A DNA stretch of 5,207 nt. Origin: Nocardioides sp. Lineage in GTDB: Bacteria; Actinomycetota; Actinomycetes; Propionibacteriales; Nocardioidaceae. Below the pieces are notes generated by a model, which saw only the letters and a program-made list of their open reading frames with translations, did no database searches and was not told where the DNA came from. Numbering within the stretch: the stretch's first letter is position 1; each line of letters opens with the position of its first letter. Position numbers and translations under genes: made by a program. This document shows positions 1-5,207 of the stretch, one piece after another. Where the stretch lies: assembly GCA_021731205.1 (NCBI GenBank), contig JAKFXV010000323.1:1-5207 (forward strand), read 5' to 3'.

Positions 1-132
1 GGCAACTCAGCCCGGGCTCGCCATTCATGGGGATTGCTCTCCGCTCGCGATCCTTCGGCGGCCCCCCACCGACGACTTGCGCGCCAAACGATAGACCGAA
101 ACCAAGCCCGAGCCCAGCCCGCGGCACGCCAC
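1..132. other. Non-coding left flank
   Basis: No convincing gene is visible between the window edge and the promoter of the ATPase gene. The stretch has a short C-rich, AGCCC-rich part just before the promoter (about 101-120) but no clear hairpin with a U-tract, no tRNA and no good -35 box at the expected distance from the -10 candidate. It is probably an intergenic upstream region; the gene that precedes it lies outside the window. Confidence 0.5.
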
Positions 133-138
133 TAGGCT
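133..138 (+). promoter_or_regulatory. Candidate -10 box of a leaderless promoter
   Basis: The hexamer TAGGCT fits the actinobacterial -10 pattern TAnnnT. It ends six bases before the ATG at 145, the distance at which transcription would begin at the A of the start codon. No Shine-Dalgarno sequence precedes this ATG, which also fits a leaderless mRNA. I see no -35 box at 16-19 bp spacing, which is common for this promoter type. This is an inference from spacing and sequence alone. Confidence 0.45.
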
Positions 139-144
139 GCGGTC

Positions 145-1743
145 ATGAGTGACACGCCAACCGCTGCGGCCGACGAGTCGCCGGCCCATCCGATCGTCGA
201 GTCCGTTGCCGCTGGGTACGCCTTCGAAGGGGCCGCGCTCGAGCTCGGTGGGCTGATGGTGGACGCTGAAACCCTCACCGATACTCACATCAAGATCCCT
301 CTGGGGATGCTCAACCGGCACGGGTTGGTGGCCGGCGCGACGGGGACCGGCAAGACCAAGACCCTCCAACTGTTGGCCGAACAGCTCAGCGCCAACGGGG
401 TCCCTGTCTTCGCCGCCGACATCAAGGGTGACCTCTCGGGGATGAGCGTGCCCGGTGTCGCCAACGAGAAGATCACGGCGCGGGCCGCCTCGGTCGGCCA
501 GACCTGGACGGCACAGGGGTTCCCCACCGAGTTCTATGCGCTGGGCGGCGAAGGCATCGGCATCCCGTTGCGGGTCACGATGTCCAGCTTCGGCCCGCTG
601 CTGCTGGCGAAGGTGCTCGGCCTCAACGACACCCAGGAGTCGAGCCTCGGCCTGGTCTTCCACTACGCCGACAAGGCGGGCCTGCCGTTGCTGGATCTGG
701 CCGATCTGCGGGCCGTCGTACAACATCTGACCAGCGACGAAGGCAAGGCCGACCTGAAGACCCTGGGCGGGCTGTCGTCGGCCACGGCCGGGGTGATCCT
801 GCGGGAGCTGATCGGTTTCTCCGATCAGGGTGCGGACGCCTTCTTCGGTGAGCCGGAGTTCGACTCGCGGGAGTTCCTCACCGTGACACCCGACGGCAAG
901 GGCCTGGTCAGCATGGTCGAACTGCCCAACCTCGCGAACCGGCCGGCTCTGTTCTCGACGTTCTTGATGTGGTTGCTGGCGGACCTCTTCCACGACCTCC
1001 CGGAGGTCGGCGACATCGACAAGCCCAAGTTGGTGTTCTTCTTCGACGAGGCTCATCTGCTGTTCAAGGACGCGTCGGGTGCGTTCCTCGACCAGATCGC
1101 GCAGACCGTCCGGCTGATCCGGTCGAAGGGGGTCGGGGTCTTCTTCGTCACCCAGTCGCCGACCGATGTGCCCGACGAGGTCTTGGCCCAGCTCGGCTCG
1201 CGGATCCAGCACCAGTTGCGCGCGGCCACCCCCAACGACGCCAAGGCACTCAAGGCGACCGTGAACACCTACCCGATCTCGGAGTACGACGACCTGGGCA
1301 AGGTGATCTTGTCGCTGGGCATCGGTGAGGCCATCGTCACCGTGATGAACGAACGGGGCGCGCCGACTCCGGTGGCCTGGACCCGGCTCCGGGCTCCCGA
1401 GTCGCTGATGGCGCCGGCTCCGGCAGCCGAGATGGAGGCGGCGGTCAAGGCGAGCACCCGCTACGCGACGTACGCCACCCAGGTCGACCGGGACTCGGCT
1501 CGCGAGATGTTGGCGGCCAAGCTCGAAGCCGGTGCGGAGGCGCTCGAGAAGGAGGCCCAGCTCAAGGAACAGACCACGTTGGAGCAGGAGGCCGACAAAC
1601 TCGCCCGGGCGAAGAAGTCGCGGCAGCAGGAGGAAGGCGGACTGGTCCAAGACGTCGTCCAGTCGGGCGCGTTCAAGGACTTCATGAGGACCGCGGCGCG
1701 GGAGATTGCGCGCGGCATGTTCGGCGCCGCCCGTCGGCGGTAG
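145..1743 (+). CDS. DUF853 (YjgR-like) HerA/FtsK-type P-loop ATPase
   Basis: This is a 532-residue cytosolic protein of the HerA-like helicase/ATPase group, DUF853 family, whose E. coli member is YjgR (about 500 residues). The family couples ATP hydrolysis to an unknown task, probably on nucleic acid; the exact role is not established. Residues 55-73 (MLNRHGLVAGATGTGKTKT) carry the Walker A motif, with K70 and T71. The motif DIKGDLSG (92-99) follows, as in YjgR. Walker B is KLVFFFDEAH, with D301 and E302. A TQSP sensor-like segment lies near 336-339, followed by LGSRIQHQLRAATPNDAKALKA, typical of the family. The last ~105 residues are charged and helical, rich in Glu, Lys and Ala, probably a coiled coil (about 425-500), and end in a basic tail. 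No signal peptide or membrane segment is visible. The start was chosen for its ATG, the promoter spacing and the short N-terminal extension before the conserved core. The gene appears intact; its stop lies in the first hairpin of the tandem repeat. Confidence 0.93.
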   Translation: MSDTPTAAADESPAHPIVESVAAGYAFEGAALELGGLMVDAETLTDTHIKIPLGMLNRHGLVAGATGTGKTKTLQLLAEQLSANGVPVFAADIKGDLSGMSVPGVANEKITARAASVGQTWTAQGFPTEFYALGGEGIGIPLRVTMSSFGPLLLAKVLGLNDTQESSLGLVFHYADKAGLPLLDLADLRAVVQHLTSDEGKADLKTLGGLSSATAGVILRELIGFSDQGADAFFGEPEFDSREFLTVTPDGKGLVSMVELPNLANRPALFSTFLMWLLADLFHDLPEVGDIDKPKLVFFFDEAHLLFKDASGAFLDQIAQTVRLIRSKGVGVFFVTQSPTDVPDEVLAQLGSRIQHQLRAATPNDAKALKATVNTYPISEYDDLGKVILSLGIGEAIVTVMNERGAPTPVAWTRLRAPESLMAPAPAAEMEAAVKASTRYATYATQVDRDSAREMLAAKLEAGAEALEKEAQLKEQTTLEQEADKLARAKKSRQQEEGGLVQDVVQSGAFKDFMRTAAREIARGMFGAARRR

Positions 1744-1805
1744 CCGACAAGCGGGTGGAGTCGGCGGTAGCCGACAAGCGGGTGGAGTCGGCGGTAGCCG
1801 ACAAG
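1734..1805. repeat. 27-bp tandem repeat with three identical hairpins
   Basis: Two full 27-bp copies (1734-1760, 1761-1787) and a third, 18-bp partial copy (1788-1805) stand head to tail with no mismatch. Each contains the perfect inverted repeat GTCGGC-GGTA-GCCGAC (1733-1748, 1760-1775, 1787-1802), so the array can form three equal 6-bp stems with four-base loops, separated by 11 bases. The TAG stop of the ATPase gene (1741-1743) falls in the loop and first arm base of the first hairpin, so the first copy also encodes the protein's last residues. It may act as a terminator or as an mRNA 3'-end protector, although there is no T-tract. The repeat sequence and hairpins are seen directly; the function is inferred. 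Confidence 0.85.
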
Positions 1806-1816
1806 CCCTGCGCAAG

Positions 1817-1856
1817 GTCATACGTTGTGGTCGCTATTGGAACCGTTTCGTATGAC
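1817..1856. promoter_or_regulatory. Spaced 8-bp inverted repeat, operator-like
   Basis: GTCATACG at 1817-1824 is matched by its exact reverse complement CGTATGAC at 1849-1856, with 24 bases between the arms. The centre-to-centre distance is 32 bp, about three helical turns. The surrounding 1815-1857 stretch is visibly more AT-rich than the rest of the intergenic region, as expected for a promoter/operator. It lies about 90 bp upstream of the cutinase-like gene, so it could bind a dimeric or paired regulator of that gene. It could also be a chance match or a long-loop RNA stem. Confidence 0.4.
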
Positions 1857-1866
1857 GTCCGGGCGT

Positions 1867-1882
1867 GGCCGCGGCTGCGGCC
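1867..1882. other. GC-only stem-loop upstream of the cutinase gene
   Basis: GGCCGC (1867-1872) and GCGGCC (1877-1882) form a perfect 6-bp stem around a GGCT loop. The flanking CCGCGG copies (1869-1874 and 1881-1886) allow an alternative fold. No T-tract follows. It might terminate transcripts from the ATPase gene or sit in the 5' leader of the cutinase gene, but in a genome this GC-rich such stems also arise by chance. Confidence 0.3.
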
Positions 1883-1947
1883 GCGGGATCTGACATCCTT
1901 GCGACGTGGCGGGAGATCGGGTTCGGGCACAGCGCCGTCCCGACCGC

Positions 1948-3126
1948 ATGGCCCGCCTGATCGTGGGTGTGGTGCTGGGACTGACGCTTGCCGGTTGCGG
2001 CGCCGAGCCCGGATCCGACCCCGGTGACGCGACCGCGGCTCCCGGCGCCTCCCCGTCGGCTCTGCCCCCCACCTCCTCGCCATCGACGGGTGCCGACACA
2101 GCGATCGGGGACGCCCTCGCCTTCGACCTGCGCTCGGCCATCGAGGACGCAACCACAACAGATCCGGTGGTCGACACCTCACGACTGGTCTCGGCGCTCG
2201 AGGTCATCGATCTCGGCAGGTCTTACATGGCGTTGTGGACGCCGGTGCCGGACGCAACCGGGTTCCAGGTGTCTCGCCTCGGCGCGCCGATGGAACTCCT
2301 GGGGCCCGACGCGGTGTCGTTCAGCTGGCTGAAGCCGGGAGTGGGCGACATCCTTGGCGACCTGGGTGGCGCCACGATCTCGGCTCAGTTCGTGTTCGTG
2401 CATGCTATGGACGGCGACCAGATCCTGCACACGTTCGTCGGCAGCGTGGGGTGCCCGAACTGGGCGTTCATCGCGGCGCGCGGTTCAGGACAGAACCTCC
2501 CGGACTGGTCGTCGTACTCGAGGGCGATGGGTTCGCGCGGGTTCGCCGTGTGGGAGCAGGTTCGCGACCGGGCCGGTCTCGACCCCGATCAACTCCCTGC
2601 GGTGGCGGTGGACTACCCCGCCGTCGGTGTGGGCTACGAGGGTGGTTCGGTCGCGGTGGGCAACTTGCCGCAGGTCTACAACGACAGCGTGGGCGTCGGC
2701 GTGGCGGCCGCCCGGCTGGCGATCCTGCGCACCCTGACCGCGTGTGGCAACACCCGCCTGATCCTCTTCGGATACTCGCAGGGAGCGCAGGTGATGGGCG
2801 ACGCCTACGCCTCGCTGATCCCCGCCGCGCGGGCCCGCGTGGGCATGCTGGTGCTGTTCGCGGATCCGCTCTATACACCTGGCGACCCGGCCGTTGCCTA
2901 TCTCCCGACTCCCCACAACGCCTCCGGGATCAAGGGCGAGCGGGCGGCGTTCGGGCCGGCGGACGGGACCCTGGTCCAGTCGTGGTGCGCGTCGAACGAC
3001 GGGGTCTGCCAACGCCCGCCGGCGGGCTATCTGCCGCACGGGTCGGCGTACGACGACTACGAGCGCGAGGCCGCCTCCACCATCGCCGACGTGATCGGAC
3101 AGACCGAACCCCTCTGGAGTCCGTAG
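1948..3126 (+). CDS. Cutinase-family esterase lipoprotein with FN3-like domain
   Basis: From the ATG at 1948 this is a 392-residue predicted exported lipoprotein that probably hydrolyses ester bonds (cutin, lipid or other carboxylic esters; substrate unknown). Residues 1-17 form a lipoprotein signal with lipobox LAGC, so C17 would be lipidated. A Pro/Ser/Thr/Ala-rich linker covers about 18-52. Residues about 80-162 resemble a fibronectin type III domain, with the core WTPVPDATGFQVSR. The cutinase domain (PF01083-like) runs from C169 to the end. S277 in GYSQG, D351 and H364 form the triad; S180 in ARGSG and Q278 match the usual oxyanion residues; C169/C266 and C347/C354 are the likely disulfides. 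An in-frame GTG at 1906 would add 14 residues. Neither start has a good Shine-Dalgarno; I prefer the ATG because it gives a compact signal peptide. The 204-bp gap and repeat before it argue against an operon with the ATPase gene. Confidence 0.9.
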   Translation: MARLIVGVVLGLTLAGCGAEPGSDPGDATAAPGASPSALPPTSSPSTGADTAIGDALAFDLRSAIEDATTTDPVVDTSRLVSALEVIDLGRSYMALWTPVPDATGFQVSRLGAPMELLGPDAVSFSWLKPGVGDILGDLGGATISAQFVFVHAMDGDQILHTFVGSVGCPNWAFIAARGSGQNLPDWSSYSRAMGSRGFAVWEQVRDRAGLDPDQLPAVAVDYPAVGVGYEGGSVAVGNLPQVYNDSVGVGVAAARLAILRTLTACGNTRLILFGYSQGAQVMGDAYASLIPAARARVGMLVLFADPLYTPGDPAVAYLPTPHNASGIKGERAAFGPADGTLVQSWCASNDGVCQRPPAGYLPHGSAYDDYEREAASTIADVIGQTEPLWSP

Positions 3127-3174
3127 CCGCCCGCCCGTCGCGGTTGCCTGCACAGAAGGGGACCTAACGAGTGC

Positions 3175-3192
3175 GGTTCCCCCACGGGGACC
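3175..3192. terminator. Minor hairpin in the convergent gap
   Basis: GGT + CCCC pairs with GGGG + ACC across a three-base loop, with one bulged T at 3178. It lies 49 bases after the cutinase-like gene's stop and just before the stronger hairpin at 3198-3219. No T-tract follows. It may add to termination of the cutinase transcript. Confidence 0.35.
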
Positions 3193-3197
3193 GGACT

Positions 3198-3219
3198 CAC
3201 GGAACCTCTCGGGTCCGTG
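3198..3219. terminator. Probable bidirectional terminator hairpin
   Basis: CACGGA (3198-3203) pairs with TCCGTG (3214-3219). Inside, after one A-G mismatch, CC pairs with GG around a TCTC loop, giving a nine-position stem with a single mismatch. It sits between two convergent stop codons, 71 bases after the cutinase gene and 9 bases after the sulfatase gene in the direction of transcription, so it could end both transcripts. There is no T-tract, as is often the case for actinobacterial terminators; its role is inferred from position and fold. Confidence 0.5.
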
Positions 3220-3228
3220 CTGGCGTGT

Positions 3229-5022
3229 TCACGAACAGGTGGCACCCACACACGTCTTCTGGGCGGCTAGTTGCGCGGACAGGGCCGCGGTGTCGGGATC
3301 GTTCGCCGGGTTGCCGTCCCCATAGAGATTCACCAGCTGGAACGGATCGTTCACCATGTCGTAGTACTCCCGGAAGGACACCGTGGTCATCGCGTTGTCC
3401 GCGCCGTAGTACTCGGTGTACTGGAAGGTCGAGGTCCGGATCGAGGCCCAGGTGGGAATGCCGTTGTTGTTCCCGGGGTCGTAGTAGTACTCCATGTAGG
3501 CCGTGTCCCGGGAGTGACCGCTGAGGATGTCGTGACCGTCCAGCACCGACGAACTCTGAGTGATGCCGGCCGCGGCCAGCACGGTCGGCAACACGTCCAC
3601 ATGGGTCACCTGACGTGGATCGGTAGCCCCAGCGGCTACCCGGCCGGGCCAGCGCACCAGGAACGGGACGTTGACGCTCACGGGATAGGGCCGGAACTTC
3701 GCCTGGAGTTGGTGTTCACCCCACAAGAAGCCGTTGTCGGAGGTGTAGACGATCAGCGTGTTGTCGAGCTCCCCCAGGGACTCCAGTTGCCGCATCAAGC
3801 GATCGAACTGATCATCGACGGTGTAGAGCGTGCGGATCATGGCCGTGCGGGTCTGCAGCGATGAACTCATCGAGACGCTGCGGTTTCGAACATGCGGAGG
3901 TTTGTCGGTGCGGTCGGTCTCGCCCTGGTTGGGAGTCTGGGTCATCGCCGGCACAGCGGCGCTGGCGTACTGAGGTTCGGCCGTCGATGGGCCATGCGGC
4001 GCGATCGGCGCGATGTGCAGATAGAAGGGTTGGGAGTCGTCGCGCGCCTCGAAGTCGGTGACATAGTTCATGGCCCGGTCGAACGTGATCACCGTGGAGT
4101 TCCCGGACTGCTTGGAGTAGGTGTTGTCGAGCATCATCGCGACGTTGTAGTAGCCGCCCCGGAAGTAGGTCCACCGATCCCAGTACGGCGCCCGTTGGTT
4201 CAGCGGCAGCCAGTGCAAGAACTTGCCGGAGTGGCCGGTGAGGTAGCCCGCTTGCTTGAGATACCGCTGGGTCGTGTTCTCAAGATTGAAGCCCAAGACC
4301 AGGTGTTGATACTGCCCGTTGTTGTGCACATACCGCCCGCTCATGAGGCTGGCTCTCGACGGGCAACAACTTGGCGTGGAGACGTAGCCATTGGGAAAGA
4401 ATGTGCCGCCGTCTTGCATCCAGGAACGCAGCTTCGGCATGTACTCCAAGGTGTCCGTGCGCTGATCGTCGGTGTTGATGACGATGACGTTCGGTTTCGC
4501 GTTGGGCTCCGGCTCCGGCTCGGGCTCAGGTTCGGGGTCCGAGCCAGGATCCGGCTCTGGGTCCGGCTCTGGGTCTGGGTCCGGGGGCGGCGCGTCGGGC
4601 AGGCCCTCGGTCATCACCAACGAGAAGCTGCCGACGCCGCTGAGCGCCCAGACGTTGGCGTAGTACGTCGTCGCGGGCGTCAGGGCCACGGTGGCGGACT
4701 TGGGGTTGGTCGACGTGAGGTTCCGGCCGAGCAGGTTGCCGGACGCGTCGAGCACCCTGAACTGCAGGTCGGCCGTGCCGGTCCAGCTCAAGGTGATGAC
4801 TGTGTTCCCGGAACTCTCCGGGGAGGTCGTGAACGCAATGCTGCGCCACCGCGGGCCTTGGGCCTTGGAGTAGTCCATGACACCCGTGGCGATCGAGCGT
4901 TCGACGTACTGAACCGCCTGGCTGGGCGGCGCGAACAGCAGCATGCCTGCGCTCGAACTGAGCACGGCAATGGCCGTGGCGAGCAGTGCGGATTGGACGC
5001 GACGAAGGATGCGACGTGGCAC
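3229..5022 (-). CDS. Secreted formylglycine-dependent sulfatase
   Basis: This 597-residue exported type I sulfatase (PF00884-like) should cleave sulfate esters, probably from a carbohydrate; the layout resembles N-acetylglucosamine-6-sulfatase-like enzymes, but the substrate cannot be read from the sequence. Residues 1-36 form a signal peptide with a basic n-region (RRILRR) and cleavage after PPSQA. Residues about 37-141 look like a PPC-type beta-sandwich (LSWTGTADLQFRVLDASGN). A Pro-Asp/Pro-Glu linker spans about 145-173. The catalytic part has metal ligands D185/D186 (NTDDQ), the motif CCPSR with C219 as the residue converted to formylglycine, then GRYVHNN, K267 (HSGK), H343 (APHGP), D429/N430 (TSDNGFLWGEH) and K442. 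Two Cys near the C-terminus probably form a disulfide. The GTG at 5022 was chosen over the upstream in-frame ATG at 5115 because AAGGAG stands six bases before it and the signal peptide follows at once; the longer start adds 31 Pro-rich residues. A maturation (FGE or anSME) enzyme is needed but not encoded here. Confidence 0.93.
   Translation of the reverse strand: MPRRILRRVQSALLATAIAVLSSSAGMLLFAPPSQAVQYVERSIATGVMDYSKAQGPRWRSIAFTTSPESSGNTVITLSWTGTADLQFRVLDASGNLLGRNLTSTNPKSATVALTPATTYYANVWALSGVGSFSLVMTEGLPDAPPPDPDPEPDPEPDPGSDPEPEPEPEPEPNAKPNVIVINTDDQRTDTLEYMPKLRSWMQDGGTFFPNGYVSTPSCCPSRASLMSGRYVHNNGQYQHLVLGFNLENTTQRYLKQAGYLTGHSGKFLHWLPLNQRAPYWDRWTYFRGGYYNVAMMLDNTYSKQSGNSTVITFDRAMNYVTDFEARDDSQPFYLHIAPIAPHGPSTAEPQYASAAVPAMTQTPNQGETDRTDKPPHVRNRSVSMSSSLQTRTAMIRTLYTVDDQFDRLMRQLESLGELDNTLIVYTSDNGFLWGEHQLQAKFRPYPVSVNVPFLVRWPGRVAAGATDPRQVTHVDVLPTVLAAAGITQSSSVLDGHDILSGHSRDTAYMEYYYDPGNNNGIPTWASIRTSTFQYTEYYGADNAMTTVSFREYYDMVNDPFQLVNLYGDGNPANDPDTAALSAQLAAQKTCVGATCS
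4504..4590 (-). repeat. Low-complexity Pro-Asp/Pro-Glu linker repeat
   Basis: Hexanucleotide-like units (GGCTCC, GGGTCC, GGCTCT on the + strand) repeat imperfectly and encode about 14 Pro-Asp/Pro-Glu dipeptides, broken once by a Gly-Ser pair. The product is a stiff, acidic spacer between the PPC-like domain and the sulfatase domain. Such repeats can change length by slippage in steps of two residues without breaking the frame. The + strand is G-rich, with runs at 4559-4561, 4571-4573, 4577-4579 and 4583-4587. Confidence 0.85.
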
Positions 5023-5028
5023 GACGTA

Positions 5029-5034
5029 CTCCTT
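5029..5034 (-). promoter_or_regulatory. Ribosome binding site of the sulfatase gene
   Basis: On the minus strand AAGGAG stands six bases before the GTG at 5022. It is the only strong Shine-Dalgarno sequence among the three genes, and it decides the start: the upstream ATG at 5115 has no comparable site. Confidence 0.8.
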
Positions 5035-5041
5035 GCAACCC

Positions 5042-5103
5042 GGGGAAGGTGCGGTTGGCGCCGGCCGGTGTGCAGCCGGCTGAAGGTGTTCGGGGGAAGG
5101 TGC
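5042..5103. repeat. 11-bp direct repeat and palindrome upstream of the sulfatase gene
   Basis: GGGGAAGGTGC occurs at 5042-5052 and again at 5093-5103, in the same direction, 51 bp apart (about five helical turns). Between them is the perfect 10-bp palindrome CAGCCGGCTG (5073-5082), and a GCCGGC-GCCGGC pairing is possible. All lie in the 5' region of the sulfatase gene. They could be regulator sites or leader RNA structure. No promoter was identified with confidence; ACGGTA at 5118-5123 reads TACCGT on the minus strand and is only a weak -10 candidate. Confidence 0.45.
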
Positions 5104-5207
5104 CTGAGACGTCATCCACGGTATGGGTCGGCACCGGCCACGTGCGGCTCATCGAGCGGCGTGCCGCCGTCGATTTGCACTCAGGAGGGGAGCTCGCACC
5201 CGAGGTG

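Noticed and set aside
1734..1805. A small CRISPR-like array
   Set aside because: The units abut directly with no variable spacers and only 2.7 copies are present, so this is a simple tandem repeat.
25..1821. A 598-codon open frame on the minus strand opposite the ATPase gene
   Set aside because: It mirrors almost the whole ATPase gene, has no recognisable domain and is Arg/Gly/Leu/Asp-rich, as expected for the antisense of a GC-rich gene. The plus-strand gene has full family motifs.
2235..3167. A 310-codon plus-strand frame and a 222-codon minus-strand frame (2485-3153) over the cutinase gene
   Set aside because: Both overlap the cutinase domain, are Arg/Pro/Gly-rich and show no motif. They are shadows of a gene with a complete catalytic triad.
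4472..4663. A plus-strand frame encoding a long Gly-Ser repeat
   Set aside because: It is the antisense reading of the Pro-Asp/Pro-Glu linker of the sulfatase; the repetitiveness comes from that linker.
4914..5022. A Tat (twin-arginine) signal on the sulfatase
   Set aside because: The n-region has RRILRR, but the residues after the arginine pair fit the SRRxFLK consensus poorly. Sec export is equally or more likely, so no Tat claim is made.
5023..5115. Sulfatase start at the upstream ATG (5115)
   Set aside because: It would put 31 Pro-rich residues in front of a classic signal peptide and lacks a good ribosome binding site, while the GTG at 5022 has AAGGAG at six bases.
4526..5152. A 208-codon minus-strand frame at the sulfatase 5' end
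   Set aside because: It is out of frame with the sulfatase, overlaps its signal peptide and PPC-like domain, and has no recognisable content. The GTG frame has a ribosome binding site and a signal peptide.
5181..5207. C-terminal end of a further minus-strand gene, or start of a plus-strand gene after the AGGAGG at 5183
   Set aside because: Only eight codons precede a TGA on the minus strand, and on the plus strand the sole start-like triplet (GTG at 5205) is 16 bases from AGGAGG and at the window edge. Neither can be supported.

Overview
The window comes from a high-GC bacterium, most likely an actinobacterium. Base composition, strongly G/C-biased third codon positions, a GTG start, a probable leaderless promoter and a secreted cutinase-family esterase all fit. 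I cannot place it to genus from the sequence. Three genes account for most of it, and each has a complete reading frame with recognisable active-site residues.

Layout: 1-144 is non-coding and ends in a candidate leaderless promoter. 145-1743 (+) encodes a HerA/FtsK-like P-loop ATPase of the DUF853 (YjgR-like) family. 1734-1805 is a 27-bp tandem repeat that carries three identical hairpins, the first containing this gene's stop codon. 1806-1947 is an intergenic stretch with a widely spaced 8-bp inverted repeat (operator-like) and a GC hairpin. 1948-3126 (+) encodes a predicted lipoprotein with a Pro/Ser/Thr/Ala linker, a probable fibronectin-III-like domain and a cutinase-family alpha/beta hydrolase domain. 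3127-3228 is a short convergent gap with hairpins that could terminate transcription in both directions. 3229-5022 (-) encodes a secreted formylglycine-dependent sulfatase with an N-terminal PPC-like beta-sandwich and a Pro-Asp/Pro-Glu linker. 5023-5207 is its upstream region, with a strong ribosome binding site, an 11-bp direct repeat and a palindrome.

The cytosolic ATPase shows no functional link to the other two genes. The cutinase-like lipoprotein and the sulfatase are both predicted exported hydrolases built as an accessory beta-sandwich plus a catalytic domain. They are transcribed convergently, so they are not an operon, but both could act on extracellular esters or sulfated polymers. 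I did not find a convincing new multi-gene system. The points most worth a second look are the hairpin repeat at the ATPase stop codon, the unusual domain architecture of the cutinase lipoprotein, and the possible control elements upstream of the cutinase and sulfatase genes.
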